From the NCBI GenBank assembly GCA_036245805.1, contig BTRK01000002.1, positions 38,980,661-39,044,660 on the forward strand: a stretch of DNA of 64,000 nt. Direction: 5' to 3'. The notes beneath the pieces are model-generated. The model saw only the letters and a list, made by a program, of their open reading frames with translations, was not told the origin of the DNA and ran no database searches. Source of the stretch: Pristionchus mayeri. Taxonomy: Eukaryota > Nematoda > Chromadorea > Rhabditida > Neodiplogasteridae. Shown here piece after piece: positions 33,477-46,319 of the stretch (the first letter of the stretch is position 1; each line of letters starts with the position of its first letter). Position numbers and translations under genes: made by a program.

Positions 33477-35160
33477 CTGAACTATTCGTTCGATGGGGGC
33501 GTTCGATTCGGGGGGCACTAGGTCGGATGATCACCGTCGGATGATAATCAAAAAATGGACAATTATATAGCGTTCAAAGTAGTTCACAGTTCCCAAAGTG
33601 TCAAAAATAATTCTGTGAACGTTCTACATAAGGGCCCATTTTTGGTTATCTTCCAGAAGGTCATCATCCGACAGTGATCATCCGACCTAGTGCCATTCGA
33701 GGTGACCCCTGCCCGCTTTGCAACTACAAACATCGCAAGCTAAGATTCACCGTGAATTTCATGTATGCACAACCTGGCTGATAAACACATTGCAATCAAT
33801 TCATTCATTCATTCATTTACTGAATTATTTCGTGGAGATGATATTGCAAGAATAACGAGATTGTAAACCAGAAACAAAAATTAAGGGATTGTTGATTCAA
33901 CTAACGTGGTCAACAATGTAATGCTTGCTAATGTTGGTATCGATTTAGCTCTTATCATGCGTAGATAACGCAAGGTGCTCGACCAAATTAGCTTTTCAGA
34001 GTATCTTATGTATCCCTCAAGGATCAAATAGAACTATAATTGTAACCGCTTGTCGATGTCTATTATCAATATCGCGAAAATATCTCGAAAGATATTCAAC
34101 TGAACCAAGAGTCGAATCCGGTGCGAGATGGCAGTGTGCCATATTATGCTTGTTCTCATGAGGATCTCAAAAAAAGTTTAGCAGAGGAGACGAGAGAATG
34201 CAGTAATCGCTCGCTCCGTCCGCGCGCGCCGTCCCAAATCGTTTCACGAAGATGAGATACAGGAGAAATTCCGATTTCCGTTTTCTTTTATTGGAAAAAT
34301 CATCTAAATTTATTCATTACTTCATATGCAAGGTGCATTTGTATACGAGCGCTTGAACCCTTCCATTTGCCTTTCTCGTCGATTTTTACCTGATCAAAGT
34401 CATACGAAGAAGGTGCGCTTTTATCGATTTTTACCTGATCAAAGTCATACGAACAAGGTGCGCCCCTGTTGAAAAGACCCAAATGCCTTCCGAAAACGCC
34501 CTTGACCATTTATCGTCGCATGTTTTGTACAAATCCGAGTTCCCTCCACGTGGACGGAGCTTGTGATATCTAATCATGTGGCAAGACGCATATGCACATT
34601 ATATAAGCATACGGCGCACCACTTCCTCATAAGAGGTAATTTATTCATTGTCAAGCAGCTTACCCAGTATCAGCTGAAACTGCTCCAGCGATAGTGGTAA
34701 ATAATATGAGCACAACCACGACTTCTAAATTTGCGTATTCCCATTGTCCCTGAAATCGACATTTTATCGGTGCTTTTCGGTGGGCGTTCTGATTTCGCTA
34801 ACATGTCCGGTACGCGTTCCAGATTTAACCTTGAGGGCATATCACGCCGCGTTCGGTATTCACCCCCCCCCCCCCACCCTCTTTTTAATGCGATTTTGCT
34901 AACTTTTCCTGTTGACGATCATCCTAAGCAACACATATTCACACTCATTAAATATGTTTTGAATATTCACCCATTCGTTTCCACGAGCTCAAATTGATTA
35001 ATTGCTCAATTGTAAACGAATGCATTACTAAACAATATATTCTCTTTTTCAAGATTTCTTCACCAAAGATCATATCACGGGTATCACGAGTCAGTGGGGG
35101 GAGTGCGAGAACATTCTGAAAATTTTTATTTCGTATTTGCCCCATATTATGGTGGGATAA
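33477..35160. other. Spacer between chemoreceptors 5 and 6
   Basis: Contains a short inverted pair (GTCGGATGATCACCGTCGGA near 33510 and its reverse near 33680), a tandem duplication of about 42 bp at 34379-34462 and a C13 run near 34862. No coding exons recognised. Confidence 0.5.
34379..34462. repeat. Two-copy tandem repeat, about 42 bp
   Basis: CGATTTTTACCTGATCAAAG and the following CATACGAA.AAGGTGCGC occur twice head to tail. Confidence 0.7.
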
Positions 35161-37696
35161 TACCACGGAGTGAAGATTTCGAAAAATATAGGTCATTGGT
35201 CCCAGAGTCGTTTTTAGAATTTTTCCGGTTTTCAAACTGGCTATGCCGTACCTCTGCTCCCAGACGAGCTACAGGAGAGGTTTTGGGCTCACAATGATCA
35301 GAAAATTATTCTGAATGTTGAAAACTTTTCTGTGAAACTTCAACCTGGCAAGAAGTATCCAAAAAAACAAATTCTGTATAAAAAATTTTTTTCTCCATCA
35401 CGGAGGAAACTTTCACGGGAACTTTTTTCCATAAAACGAAAGAATAAGTCTCTATCTGTCTAGGGAAAATGTAACACAGGTATCACGAGTCAGTGGAGGT
35501 GTGTGGGAACAATTTCCAAGTTTTATTTTTTGTTTCGTTTCATATTATTGTGGTAGCATATACTAGATCCAACTTCTTGAAAAATCTAGGTCACAGGTCC
35601 CAGAGCCGTCGTTTAGGGATTTCCAGGTTTTACAACCGGCCCTACTGTATTTCAGCTTCCAGATGCGCTACAGAGTTAGCAGTGGGCTCAAAATAAGCGG
35701 AAAATTAATTTGAACAACTTTTATGTTGAAAGTGAAACCGTAAGACTTCGATTTCAGAAAATATGAGCGAAAACCTGACATTACGAGTACAAATAAAATC
35801 ATAGCATCTCGGTGAGTAGCAAACAAAGTGAATTTTATTGAAGATTATGGAAGTTTACCTCCAGCCGCATATAGAAAAAATAGTAATCGGCAGATTCAAG
35901 GTGGCCCCTTTCCGCTGTATAGCTCCGAAAGACGAAAAAATGATATGTCAAATTTTGAAAAATTCTCATCTCGCAGATTCATCATTCCATTCGATCATTT
36001 CAATCATTTCCTTACCGTTCTCGATCATAGAAGCTAGATGACGTTGTAAGAGCACGCAAATTACACACTTCAAAAAATTCGATTTTCAACCCTCCGATTT
36101 TTCCAAGTTCGTGAGCATCCAGTTCAGGATTTATACAGCTATGGAATTGAACTCAAAGTGTAATCAACATTGGTGACTGATACGAGTAGATTCTGCCATT
36201 ATTGGCTATCCAGTTGGTTCCATGCCCTTGATTCACATGCTCGAACTTGATGGATCGCGTTGGTCCAAATGAAACATAATTTTATTTTGACTAAATTTCA
36301 AGGAGTCTATGCCCTTTTCTATTAGGGATAAATATTATGAGTTACACTGAGATAGAAAATACTCACAGTAACAACAAAAACTACGTTTAAAAAAATATGA
36401 CATTTTTGAACATTGAAATTTTGAATTTTTGAACAGCCTTGAAAATGGACACAATTTTATCATTTTCCATCTCTCCTGCGCTAAATATGATTGCTAGATA
36501 CCGAAAATATCGGATATTCTTTTAAATTCATTCATCATAGCATTATGATGTTTTTGAACCAACGCGATCCAGCAAGTTCGAGCATGTAAATCAAGGTCAT
36601 GGAACCATTTGGAGATCCAATAATGGCAGAATGTACTCATCTCAGTCACCACTGTTGATTACACTTTGAGTTCAATTCCATAGCTGGGTAAATCATGAAC
36701 TGGATGCTCATGAACTTGGAAAAATCGGAGGGTTGAAAATCGATTTTTTTGAAGTCTGTAATTTGCGTGCTCTTTCAACGTAATCTTACTTCTTTGATCG
36801 AGAAATGTAAGGAAATGATTGAAATGATCGAATGGAATGATGAATCTGCGAGATGAGAATTTTTCAAAATTTGACATATCATTTTTTCGACTTTCGGAGC
36901 TATACAGTGGAAAGGGGCCACCCTGAATCCGCTGATTACTATTTTTTTCTATGTGCGGATGGAGTTAAACTTCCATAATCTTTAATAAAATTCACTTTGT
37001 TTGCTACTCACCGAGATGATATGATTTTATTTGTACTCGTAATTTCAGGTTTTCGCTCATATTTTCTGAAATTGAAGTCTTACGGTTTCACTTTCAACAT
37101 TAAAGTTGTTCAAAATAATTTTCCGCTTATTTTGAGCCCACTGCCAACTCTGTAGCGCATCTGGAAGCTGAAATACTTAGGGCCGGTTATAAAACCGGGA
37201 AATCCCTAAACGACGGCTCTGGGACCTGTGACCTAGATTTTTCGAGAAGTTGGATATAGTGTATGCTACCACAATAATGTGAACCAAAACAAAAAATAAA
37301 ACTTGGAAATTGTTCCCGGGTGTTTACTTTTCCCCCACTGACTCATGATACATGTGGTAAATTCAGGATTTGAAGGTGGATCATATCGCGAAATTTTTAG
37401 TCTTTCATTTTTTGGAAAAAAGTTCCCGTGAAAGTTTCCTCCGTGATGGAGAAAAATTTTTTTTTTTATACAGAATTTGGTTTTTTGGATACTTCTTGTC
37501 AGGTTGAAGTTTCACAGAAAAGTTTTCAACATGAAAATTGTTCAGAATAATTTTCTGATCATTTTGAGCTCAAATCCACCCCTGTAGCTCGTCTGGGAGC
37601 AGAGGTACGACATAGCCAGGTTGAAAACCGGAAAAATTCTAAAAGCCGGCTCTCTGACCAATGACCTATATTTTTCGAAATCTTCACTCCGTGGTA
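35161..37696. repeat. 2.5-kb palindrome immediately 5' of exon 6 of chemoreceptor 6
   Basis: TACCACGGAGTGAAGATTTC at 35161 is mirrored at about 37677-37696; arms of about 1.2 kb stay complementary towards a centre near 36400. The right arm ends 20 bp before the exon 6 acceptor-exon junction at 37716. Pieces of the same sequence occur alone at 25015-25700, 42880-43010 and 60770-61390. Confidence 0.8.
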
Positions 37697-37715
37697 AAGA
37701 AAGAAATTCGTTCAG

Positions 37716-40297
37716 GAACAATTAGCTCTAGCAAAGATGATCGAATATGACCCAAATCTGCATGGTATAGGCTACTCGATTCATCGAAATTTGTGGATAC
37801 CTATTATGGTTGCTTCTCTCGTCGCAACGGTAAGCATTCTACTGAAAGATGTCGCTAGGAACAATAGAATCCGTTCAAATGTAAGCTTTCAGTGCTTAAC
37901 CATTATCGTTTGTTGCTGTGTATTCTTCATTCTGCAAACCCTCAGACTTTTATCGGCAAAGGTTAGCATCCGTCATGTTTTTGACAATATCACAGCTCTC
38001 ATGTGTGAATCGAGCTGAGCATGGAAATGGTGAAATGATTTCTAAACGGTTATGGCCACCCTGAGGCAAGATTCCGTCGAACTTTATTGAAAATATTCAC
38101 TTTCAACGATTTGGGACGACGTCAAACTTTTGTAGAGGCTGAAGCGGACCGACTTTCAAGTCATGTAATTCAATGTTCAATCGTTCCATTTGGCTAAAAA
38201 TAGGATGATCTACTCCAAATTTCAAGGAGAATAAGCGTAGGTGGTGGTTGGTGAATTGATAGAGTTAATAAATCGATTAATATAATTCATAATCACCACA
38301 TGTTCGTCCCAGAAAATGTTTTCAGTTGAAATGATAGTGTTTGAAAAGACGAATCGAATGGCATGCCGTTTGCCATATCTGCCGGGGTGACCGGGGGTCA
38401 AAATGTCATTTGAAGGTTTCGAATCTACTTTTCTCAAATCCATTTCAGTTACCAAGCGAGAGTGTCGAGTAGACATTTCAAGCCACCTCTGCCACCAGGG
38501 TGCACGGTGTAGTGGCTAAGGCCCTAAGGTGCCATTCCTTTTTATTTTGTAGGGTCCGGTTCGACGCCGCGCCTCTTTAAAATCATTTTTTTCAGATTTT
38601 TTCAAGTGCATATTATAGTATTATACAATAAAAAAATGGAATTTGTTAGAGTTCTCTATTAATACTGGCTTCATAACGGAACTTCAGCTTCCATGCTCTA
38701 GTACAGTATTTACTCACTTATTGGCTTAAATTATGACATTTCGATCGAACGGACATTTCGAATCAAAACTTTGGTGGAACCAATGTATAAAAATCTGCAA
38801 AATATTTTTAAAGAGGCGGGGCGTCGAAGCTGAGCTTGCAAAAATTAAAAGGAATGGCAGCCTAGACTGTTAGCCACTACAGCATGCACCCTGGTGGCAG
38901 AGGTGGCTTGAATTTTCTACTCGACACTCTCGCTTGGTAACTGCATTGGATTTAAGAAAATATAAAGTATATTCGAAACCTTCAAATGACATTTTGACCC
39001 CCCGGTCACCCCGGCAGATATGGCAAACAGCATACCATTCGATTCGTCTTTTCAAGCACTTTTCAAGGTGATTATGAATTATATTAATCGATTTATGAAA
39101 ATGCTATTAACTCTTTCAATTCACCAACCACTTACGCTTATTCTCCTTGAAATTTGGAGTATATCATCCAATTTTTTGTCAAAATCGAACGATCGAACAT
39201 TGAATTACAAGACTTGAAAGACGGTCATTTCCGGCCTCTACAAAAGTTTGACGTCGTCTCAAATCGTTGAAAGTGAATATTTGCAATATAGTTCTTGTGA
39301 GGGGCCCTAGGGGCTGTCGAAAAACGATTTCAGAAGCGGGGGTCAAAAAATGTGCCTGGCCCATCACGATTCTATTCGAATCTGACGTGTTACGCGTGAT
39401 GTACATCAATATAATTAATAGGGACCCGATTCATGCAGATTCATTGATTATAAATTTACAAAACCTCGATCTCTTAGAAGATGTGCCATATATTACTCCG
39501 CTCAAACGTGCACGCGCATACATTTTACCAATATCTATGGAAATGCAATTTGAAAACAATAATTTCTTCGCAGATGATAACTCCGTTCTTGATCCAAGCT
39601 GTTCCTGTTTTCATTTTCATCGTGTCAATGGTGAACTCGTGGTTTACTCCAGGTACGTCTAATCCATTCACGATATTCGTAATTTAAAAGTAAATGCAAA
39701 TAGTAAAAAAACTGATCAGGAACGATGTGCTTCATTCTCTGTGTGTTTCTCTGTCACGCCAGTTTCCACACCATTTTACTGATTTGGAAAACGTCCAGCT
39801 ATCGAGCAGCCTTAACGTGAGTTCATACATCAATTAATTAAAGTTAAGCAGTTTTTCCAACTCGAATATCCAATAAAATTCATACAATTTGCATTGCAAT
39901 CAGCATACGTCACGTCACACTATTGAATATAAATTCCTTGAACACATAAACAATAATAATATGCGGCTAGGCGTATAAGAAGAAACATATTTTTTGGCAC
40001 AACACAGAGCTAGCGTAACACTTTCACGGTATTCGAGAAAATTCACTACCCGATGTGAAAAAGGCACCCTATTTCAACATTTCGAAATCTGCATTATGAA
40101 GCCAGGCGATACATAGTGCCTCGCAACCCCCTTTTGAAGTTTTTATCTTTTTCACTGTGACAGGTTCAACAGTCGAATGTCTAGTTAGCCCGACTAGCCT
40201 CATATAATGTGAAATACGATTAAATATAACACAGTTCAGATGGACGCCACAGCGTAAGGGAAGTCTCGTAGCGCCAGCGAACATGTCCAACATGTGA
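37716..40297 (+). pseudogene. Chemoreceptor 6 fragment: exons 6, 7, 9, 10 and 11
   Basis: Exons 37716-37829 (EQLALAKMIEYDPNLHG), 37893-37961 (CLTIIVCCCVFFILQ), 39574-39652 (MITPFLIQAVPVFIFIVSMV), 39720-39816 (GTMCFILCVFLCHASFHTIL, ending in SSYRAALT) and 40240-40297 (TWTPQRKGSLVAPANMSNM, then stop). They are open and very close to the 3' half of chemoreceptor 5, so the two arose by tandem duplication. Exons 1-5 are missing, replaced by the 2.5-kb palindrome. Exon 8 is not found in the intron between exons 7 and 9, which holds another palindrome. This is a broken copy. Confidence 0.8.
38083..39290. repeat. 1.2-kb palindrome containing tRNA-like motifs, between exons 7 and 9 of chemoreceptor 6
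   Basis: CAACGATTTGGGACGACGTC near 38100 is mirrored around 39250-39270. Each arm carries a tRNA-like segment (38505-38563: TAGTGGCTAAGG ... GGTTCGACGCC) and its mirror at 38815-38890. The exon 8 expected here is absent. Confidence 0.7.
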
Positions 40298-40997
40298 AGA
40301 TAATCTAGTTTTTTTTAACGTTGAGCAAAAAGCCTAAAAATAGGACCATGAAAAGTGCGCAGTTCGAATTTTTAATGCATTGAATCAATTCGAACAATTA
40401 TTTTAATTGAATAAAATGCGAATTTTAGTCGACATCCGTAGAATGTGATTGTAGACTGGTTGTTTGCAATGGATACACGGCACATGATCGCGTGAAATAT
40501 GATTAAATAAATCATTGCAGTTACTCGCGTAGGGGAACGATCGCGTAAAGAGGTTAAATTTTCAATGGACTAATGTCGTATTCATGCATCATTTTATACT
40601 CGTAATAAACTTATTTCAATTATTTTCAAGCTCGATGGTACTTTTAAAAAGCTCATTAATTCACTAACTAGAGACTGGCAATACGGGGCCAGTTTATTAC
40701 TCGCTAAGATTCATTACATCGCATTGACTTGTTAGAAAAGATGTAGCATCAATTGAGGACATTTTAGAAAACTGTAATTGTTCCCTTTTTAGCTACATTC
40801 GTAATTTCCATTTTGCTAATCGTAAATGCTTAGCAGCTTTGGTGTTTATCATATCTCGGGCATCACATACACGGTCTCAGTGTAGCACATGATTTTTGCT
40901 ATCTCTGTAAAAAATATTAGCCTTCGTCCTAAATTTTAAAAATAATTATGAAAATTCAAAGTGACAGTTGAACTTCTGAATCTATTCTTGGACGACA

Positions 40998-41530
40998 TAG
41001 GGAGCGGGCAAAACGTAAACGGATCAGAGTTCGCTGGGAATTCGTCGTAGGAACTTCGGAGTTGTTGCATTGTTACCAGTATGTGCTGCACTATGCAACA
41101 CTGTTTAGAACCTCTTACCAGGCGATCTTGATTTTCACTCGTAATCTGTGTGGTCATGGTCCAAAATTGAGAATTTGAGTCGAAAGTCTAGATAAACGCC
41201 GCATACCGTAATCAATTGATGCACATGCTGCTTCGCAACCAATCGATATTCCAGTACCCCAATAGTTACTGGGGTACTGGAATATCGATTGGTTGCGGAA
41301 TTTGGTGTATATCTAACTATGATTTTCAATTCTCAATGTTGTTCTCAATTTCTCAAATTCTCAATTTTGGACAATGTACATTGATGATGTGTGAAAGTCA
41401 ATATCGCCTGGTAAGAGGATCTAAAAAAGTGTTGTATAGTGCAGCACATACGTTTAACAATGCAACAACTCCGAAGTTCCTACGTCGAATTCCCAGCGAA
41501 CTCTGATCCGTTGACGTTTTCTCCGTCCCC
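40998..41530. repeat. Palindrome with about 255-bp arms
   Basis: AACGGATCAGAGTTCGCTGG near 41015 is mirrored by CCAGCGAACTCTGATCCGTT near 41490. The centre contains CCAATCGATATTCCAGTACC and its mirror. Related to the nested palindrome at 31160-31725. Confidence 0.8.
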
Positions 41531-42035
41531 CGGACGACATATTTCGGAATTCTGCAAACGCAATTTGCAAGAGCATCATTAGAGAGATTTCTCAGAAAAC
41601 GGTTAAGCCTACTAGGCTAGCGTTGCTTCCTGCTACCACTGACTGCCCCCTCCTTAAATGGTCGACGATGTCCTCTCCATTCGTCTCAAGAATCAAAAAA
41701 AATAGACGATGCAACAATACGATGCAACAATACCGTTCGATTAAATCATCCTAAAGGTGCCCGATTTCGACGCGCTGCTATTTCGTACTACTAAACAACT
41801 TGGCATTTAGACATGTGCATCAAAGTGCAATCTCGACAACAGTAAGTTCATCATCTGGACGCGGGTGCTCTATATTTGTGGAAATGCACTACCTTAACTA
41901 ATCGACTCGTAATTCGTTCAAATAATGTATTCATATTTGCTCCTTCTTATTACCTTTGCTTGAACTTTTTGCTATAGCTTGAACTGTTTAGTGCAGAGAT
42001 TCCACGAGCCGCCAAAGGTGGATGTGGCCCGGGGG

Positions 42036-42110
42036 GGGGGGGAGTCGAGCCGACCACCTTTACCCTCGAGATGAGATGGTTTACCACTGAACTATACCCA
42101 CTTATGTCAC
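42036..42110 (-). repeat. tRNA-like remnant
   Basis: On the minus strand GGGTATAGTTCAGTGGTAAA (A-box region) is followed by GGCTCGACTCCC (B-box-like) and then a C12 tract. The ends do not form an acceptor stem. Confidence 0.5.
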
Positions 42111-43113
42111 TATTCTTCTCTCTCGCGCTAAGGCTAAGCGATTGGGCCAGCAGCATCCAAGTATGTCTTGAACAGTCGACGCAGCTTGTAGAGTCGTTTT
42201 AGGTTGAACTTTAGATGAGGACGACTTGTATCGGTTTGGTCTTTCTTACCATCTATTTCCAGGCATATACGGCCGGAAATAGACGACAAAAGACAATTAA
42301 TGCCGTGACATGGAAATCGCGAAAACAACTTTCAATGTTCAGAGAAAAAGGGAACGAAGCAAATGACATGAGGTTACACGGGAACCCTTATAATTGTGTT
42401 AGTATCAACAATACGCTACTGCTAGGGGTTGTGCGCGACATCATCACAGTTCTTTCAACTATTGGTTTGTATTGAGCCCTTGTCAGGAGAGTTGTTCGTC
42501 TCGGCCCTGATGTAGATGTGACATGAACCAAAGTTGCACCTATCCATGAGCCATTTGTAAAATTAAGCATTGCGTGGTCCTTTCTCGCGATAATTCACCT
42601 TTGAAGCAGGTGATGGACAAGCATGTGGTTTTTTCATCAATTTGTCATGTTTCGATTTCGCGCAAATGTTTGCCTCTCGTATGCCCACCGGACCTTGCGT
42701 AGTCTTCTCAGACTTCGTAGAATCCGAATCTGTGTTCAAAATGTTCCAAATAAGGGTCCCCGAGCCGTTAGGATGTATATTCTGGTTGCGGAATCACTTT
42801 TTCGATTTTTACAAGATGAATGCAAAGTTTTTCATCTTCCATTTCATCATAAAAGTTGCTGGAAATAATTGTCCGCACATTTTGAGACCAACTCTAGCAT
42901 AGTAGCACATCTTGGAGCTGAAATATGCAATAACCAATTCGAAAACCGGAAAATGCTAAAAGCCGGTTCCAGAAAAAAGGCCAATGCCAAAAGTTTTATC
43001 GTTCCCGATATACTCTAGCATAATTATCTCGCGAATATTGCTCAAACTTTCGGCTCCTAGTTCCGCGGAGAGTCCATATTCATGCAATCTCTCAGAAGAC
43101 TCGTGATATACGT

Positions 43114-43299
43114 TTGACCGCTACTGTAGCCGTTATAATTGTGAAGATCCTGAAATACGAAGAACTCCATCACTTGTTCACCATCCCTTGCACATTGAAT
43201 TTTACGAGCGTCACCATATGTGACTTTCTGATTGCTATCCCATTCATAGTAATTGCCTATTGTCAGCTGCTAGCCTCGGAGGAAGTGTATCGTTGCTGA
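43114..43299 (+). other. Possible relic of a membrane-protein coding segment
   Basis: An open stretch encodes a hydrophobic segment with CDFLIAIPFIVIAYCQLL followed by ASEEVY, faintly like TM4 and the following loop of the local receptors (ELPVIG..G..Q.E.H.F). No clear splice sites and no neighbouring exons; it may be chance. Confidence 0.2.
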
Positions 43300-43383
43300 G
43301 CGTATTTTGAGCACACCGACACATTATCAATAATGCATGATCATTTCCTGCTACGACCCCCTGTTCTGCTATTATCCGATTGG

Positions 43384-43482
43384 AGTAATGGTGTGGCTCT
43401 CTCCAAATCACATGCTCTCTCGATATCTCTAACCGTGAGAGAGTGTGTAATATGAGGAGAGTCAGACCATTGCTCCCCGATT
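43384..43482. repeat. Short hairpin (GAGAGAGYGTG family) 74 bp upstream of chemoreceptor 7
   Basis: Arms GGCTCTCTCCAAATCACATG and GTGTGTAATATGAGGAGAG pair with mismatches around a loop with ATATCTCTAAC. Confidence 0.6.
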
Positions 43483-45355
43483 GCTGCCTAATGCATTGCT
43501 GATCACGTTTGCCAAGCTTGCTTCACGCGTCTACATACCCTCTACATACACATCAATGGCCAACCTCACCTTGGATGCCTTCTGGATGTCGTTCTTGCCC
43601 GTGTACAATCACACTATTGGTAAGAGTTCGTGAAAATAACTTTACATTCAATAATGAATTGTCCGTTATCACAATTTGATGCACTTATAGTAAAAAAGCA
43701 AAAATACGTAAATTTATGATTGGCCTAAAATTAGCTCGGTACGCATACGGGGAAGATAATAGTCTGTCGAGGACGTATAAAAGATTTTGGAAGGACAATG
43801 ATGTGATCCCCTCCCTTCAAGTATGATGAGCTCGGGAAGTCTTACCATTTCTTCGAACACTGTACATAAATCTCTCAATGTATCATCATTAATTTCGGTA
43901 AAATATCGTAAAGAGGCACATAAAGCAATTTGGTTCTTAACACTGCTGAAGCACAGTTTTCCCTTTTCAGGTGCAGTTACATTTATTCTCACAACTATCG
44001 TTTTATACTTGATGGCAACTAAGACACCCGCGTATGGAAAATCACTTGCACGATATCTTATGCTAATGCAGGCGAGTCGAATCAGTGCTTTCATATGTTT
44101 TTTTTTAAATTTACGTCTCCGGAGTAATCATACAATACGATGCAGGTAGCGCTTCTGATGACTGATTTTGGATGGGGGTTCCTCTTCTGTCCAATATTTT
44201 TCATTCCTCTCACTGCCTATGTATGCACAGGATTGCTCTGCGGAACAACGGAGGGCGTGCACTTCGTAACGGTTAGCAATTCTATTATTGGAAGATTCAC
44301 ATGCTAAGCATCGCTAATAGGGTGTTTAGTGCACTATAGTTCCAGAGCCGGAACAAAAGAATAACAGAATCTGTATATTGATTGATCATAAATTTTCCAT
44401 TTTCTCTGTTACTTAGTGATCGCAATATTAATTGATTAAGCAAAACAGATAATTCGCGGAATCCTTTGCTTAAGTTTGATAAATCAAGAAAGATTGACCG
44501 ATTGCAATAATAAGTGGAACTACTTATTTTCTTACAATAACTACAGAGATACATCGTATACTTCTGTTTTGGTACATATCAAATTGTTTTAGAACATATC
44601 AAACATTTGTGCGCTAATTTTAAACAACATTTTAGGTGTTGATGTACCAGTTGATGCTCCAGGTTTCTCTTGCGATCATGTGCACACTGCATTACAAGTA
44701 CACGACAGTAGTTCAGATGAAGAACGGCAAAGCTGTATCGGTGCGCTGGTTTATATTTCATAGTCAATTGTGAACATAACGAAAACAGTTCGCTTAGAGG
44801 TTGGACTATTGCATTATACCTCCAATGATGAAACAAATGCTTTACGACGCAATGGTTTTCGTCCGACTTAATATAATATCGTTCTGTTCAAAATTTGAAT
44901 AAACTATGAACCAATGCACTGCTTGTCACTCAGAACACATCGAAGAACCTCGTGCGACTGTTCTTATGGGTGGTACTCGAGTTGCCAGTAGTCGCTGCGT
45001 CCATCGCTGGAACAGAGGAAGTGCATACATTTTTTGAGGTAAACATATCTTTGAAATATTTTGAATTGAATTCTTATGCATCATCATTAGGCACGAAGTG
45101 TTGCTAGGTTTTACAAATTTATTTTTTGTTCTAAACTGGAAGATAGTATCAGCATTTAATTTCGGGGATTGCATGTTTAACCTATTGACAAATCCACTGT
45201 CTTATATTATATGTTTCAGGAGCAAGTTGTCCTGGCCAATATGGTCGAAGCCGACTCCAATTTGCATGGCATAGCCTTCTCGTTACATCGATTTCCGTTG
45301 ACCATCCTAATCGCTGTATTTGTTGTATGCGTAAGGAACCGTTTCAACTCGCGCT

Positions 45356-45460
45356 ACAAGCGAGTATCCGTCTGACTCTCTCCAAACCACACGCTCTCTC
45401 GTCGATCAGAGTGGGCGAGAGAGTGTGTGATATGGAGAGAGCGAGAACATTGCTCCTACA
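45356..45460. repeat. Short hairpin (GAGAGAGYGTG family) in intron 6 of chemoreceptor 7
   Basis: CTGACTCTCTCCAAACCACA with CGCTCTCTCG pairs with CGAGAGAGTGTGTGATATGG and AGAG on the other side of a loop of about 12 nt. Nearly the same sequence is in intron 10 of chemoreceptor 2. Confidence 0.75.
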
Positions 45461-46319
45461 AGTGCACTCGCTTATTTATTGTATGATTGGGTGTTTGGTT
45501 CATAATTGCGAAATCGCAAATATGCCCTCTCATATCGAGAAATTTTAAAAAAAGAGGTTTTCCTAATTTATAGGCTCTGATCATCTGTATTAGCGGCAGT
45601 GCATTCTTTATTCACCAAACACTAAAGATTCTATCATCTACGGTAGAGAATTAATGTCGATAATCAAAAATAATTTAGCGTCTTATAATAATAAAAAAAA
45701 TATTTCCAGACATCGACTATGAGCTGAAGAACGATGCAAATGCAGCGAAATCTCACCATCATACTTGTCATGCAGGTAAATTCATGCGGATCATTAATAT
45801 CGAAAACACATATAACATAAATGTGAATGTCGTCACGTACATATCCAAAGCTCCATATTGATTGCGCACATACCCGTACATACACAAACAGACACATGCA
45901 TATTATAACGGCCTCGCGTGGGGGAGATTCCTAAGAAATCGATGCTGAACTTGCCATTCGAAATGCGTAACTTGTTTCAGCTAACAGTGCCATTATTGAT
46001 CCAAGGGATTCCCATTTCTATGATCGTCTTCTCAATAGCCAGTATGCGGTTCGCTCCAGGTTGCTCATGCTTTTCGTTTATTATAGTCATCAACAATACA
46101 ATTTTATGATTTTTTCTTTTTGCATTCCCGATATTGCCAGGTACGATGAACTTTATATTCTGCATACTTCTCTGCCATGCGAGTGTGCACACTATTTCGC
46201 TGATTTGCACTACGCCAAGTTACCGGGCTGCTATAACGTGAGTTAGTTATATTTATACATTTATTATATACAATAAATTTGGTTTAATCTACTATTATGT
46301 TGAGAATTATAAAATAATA

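Larger units (their letters stand above)
40298..43555. other. Repeat-rich spacer before chemoreceptor 7
   Basis: Holds a palindrome at 40998-41530, a tRNA-like remnant at 42036-42110, a fold-back arm fragment at 42880-43010, a possible hydrophobic coding relic at 43114-43299 and a hairpin at 43384-43482. Nothing else recognised. Confidence 0.5.

Noticed and set aside
39267..39662. 131-codon plus-strand frame
   Set aside because: It crosses the palindrome border and overlaps exon 9 of chemoreceptor 6 in the wrong frame.
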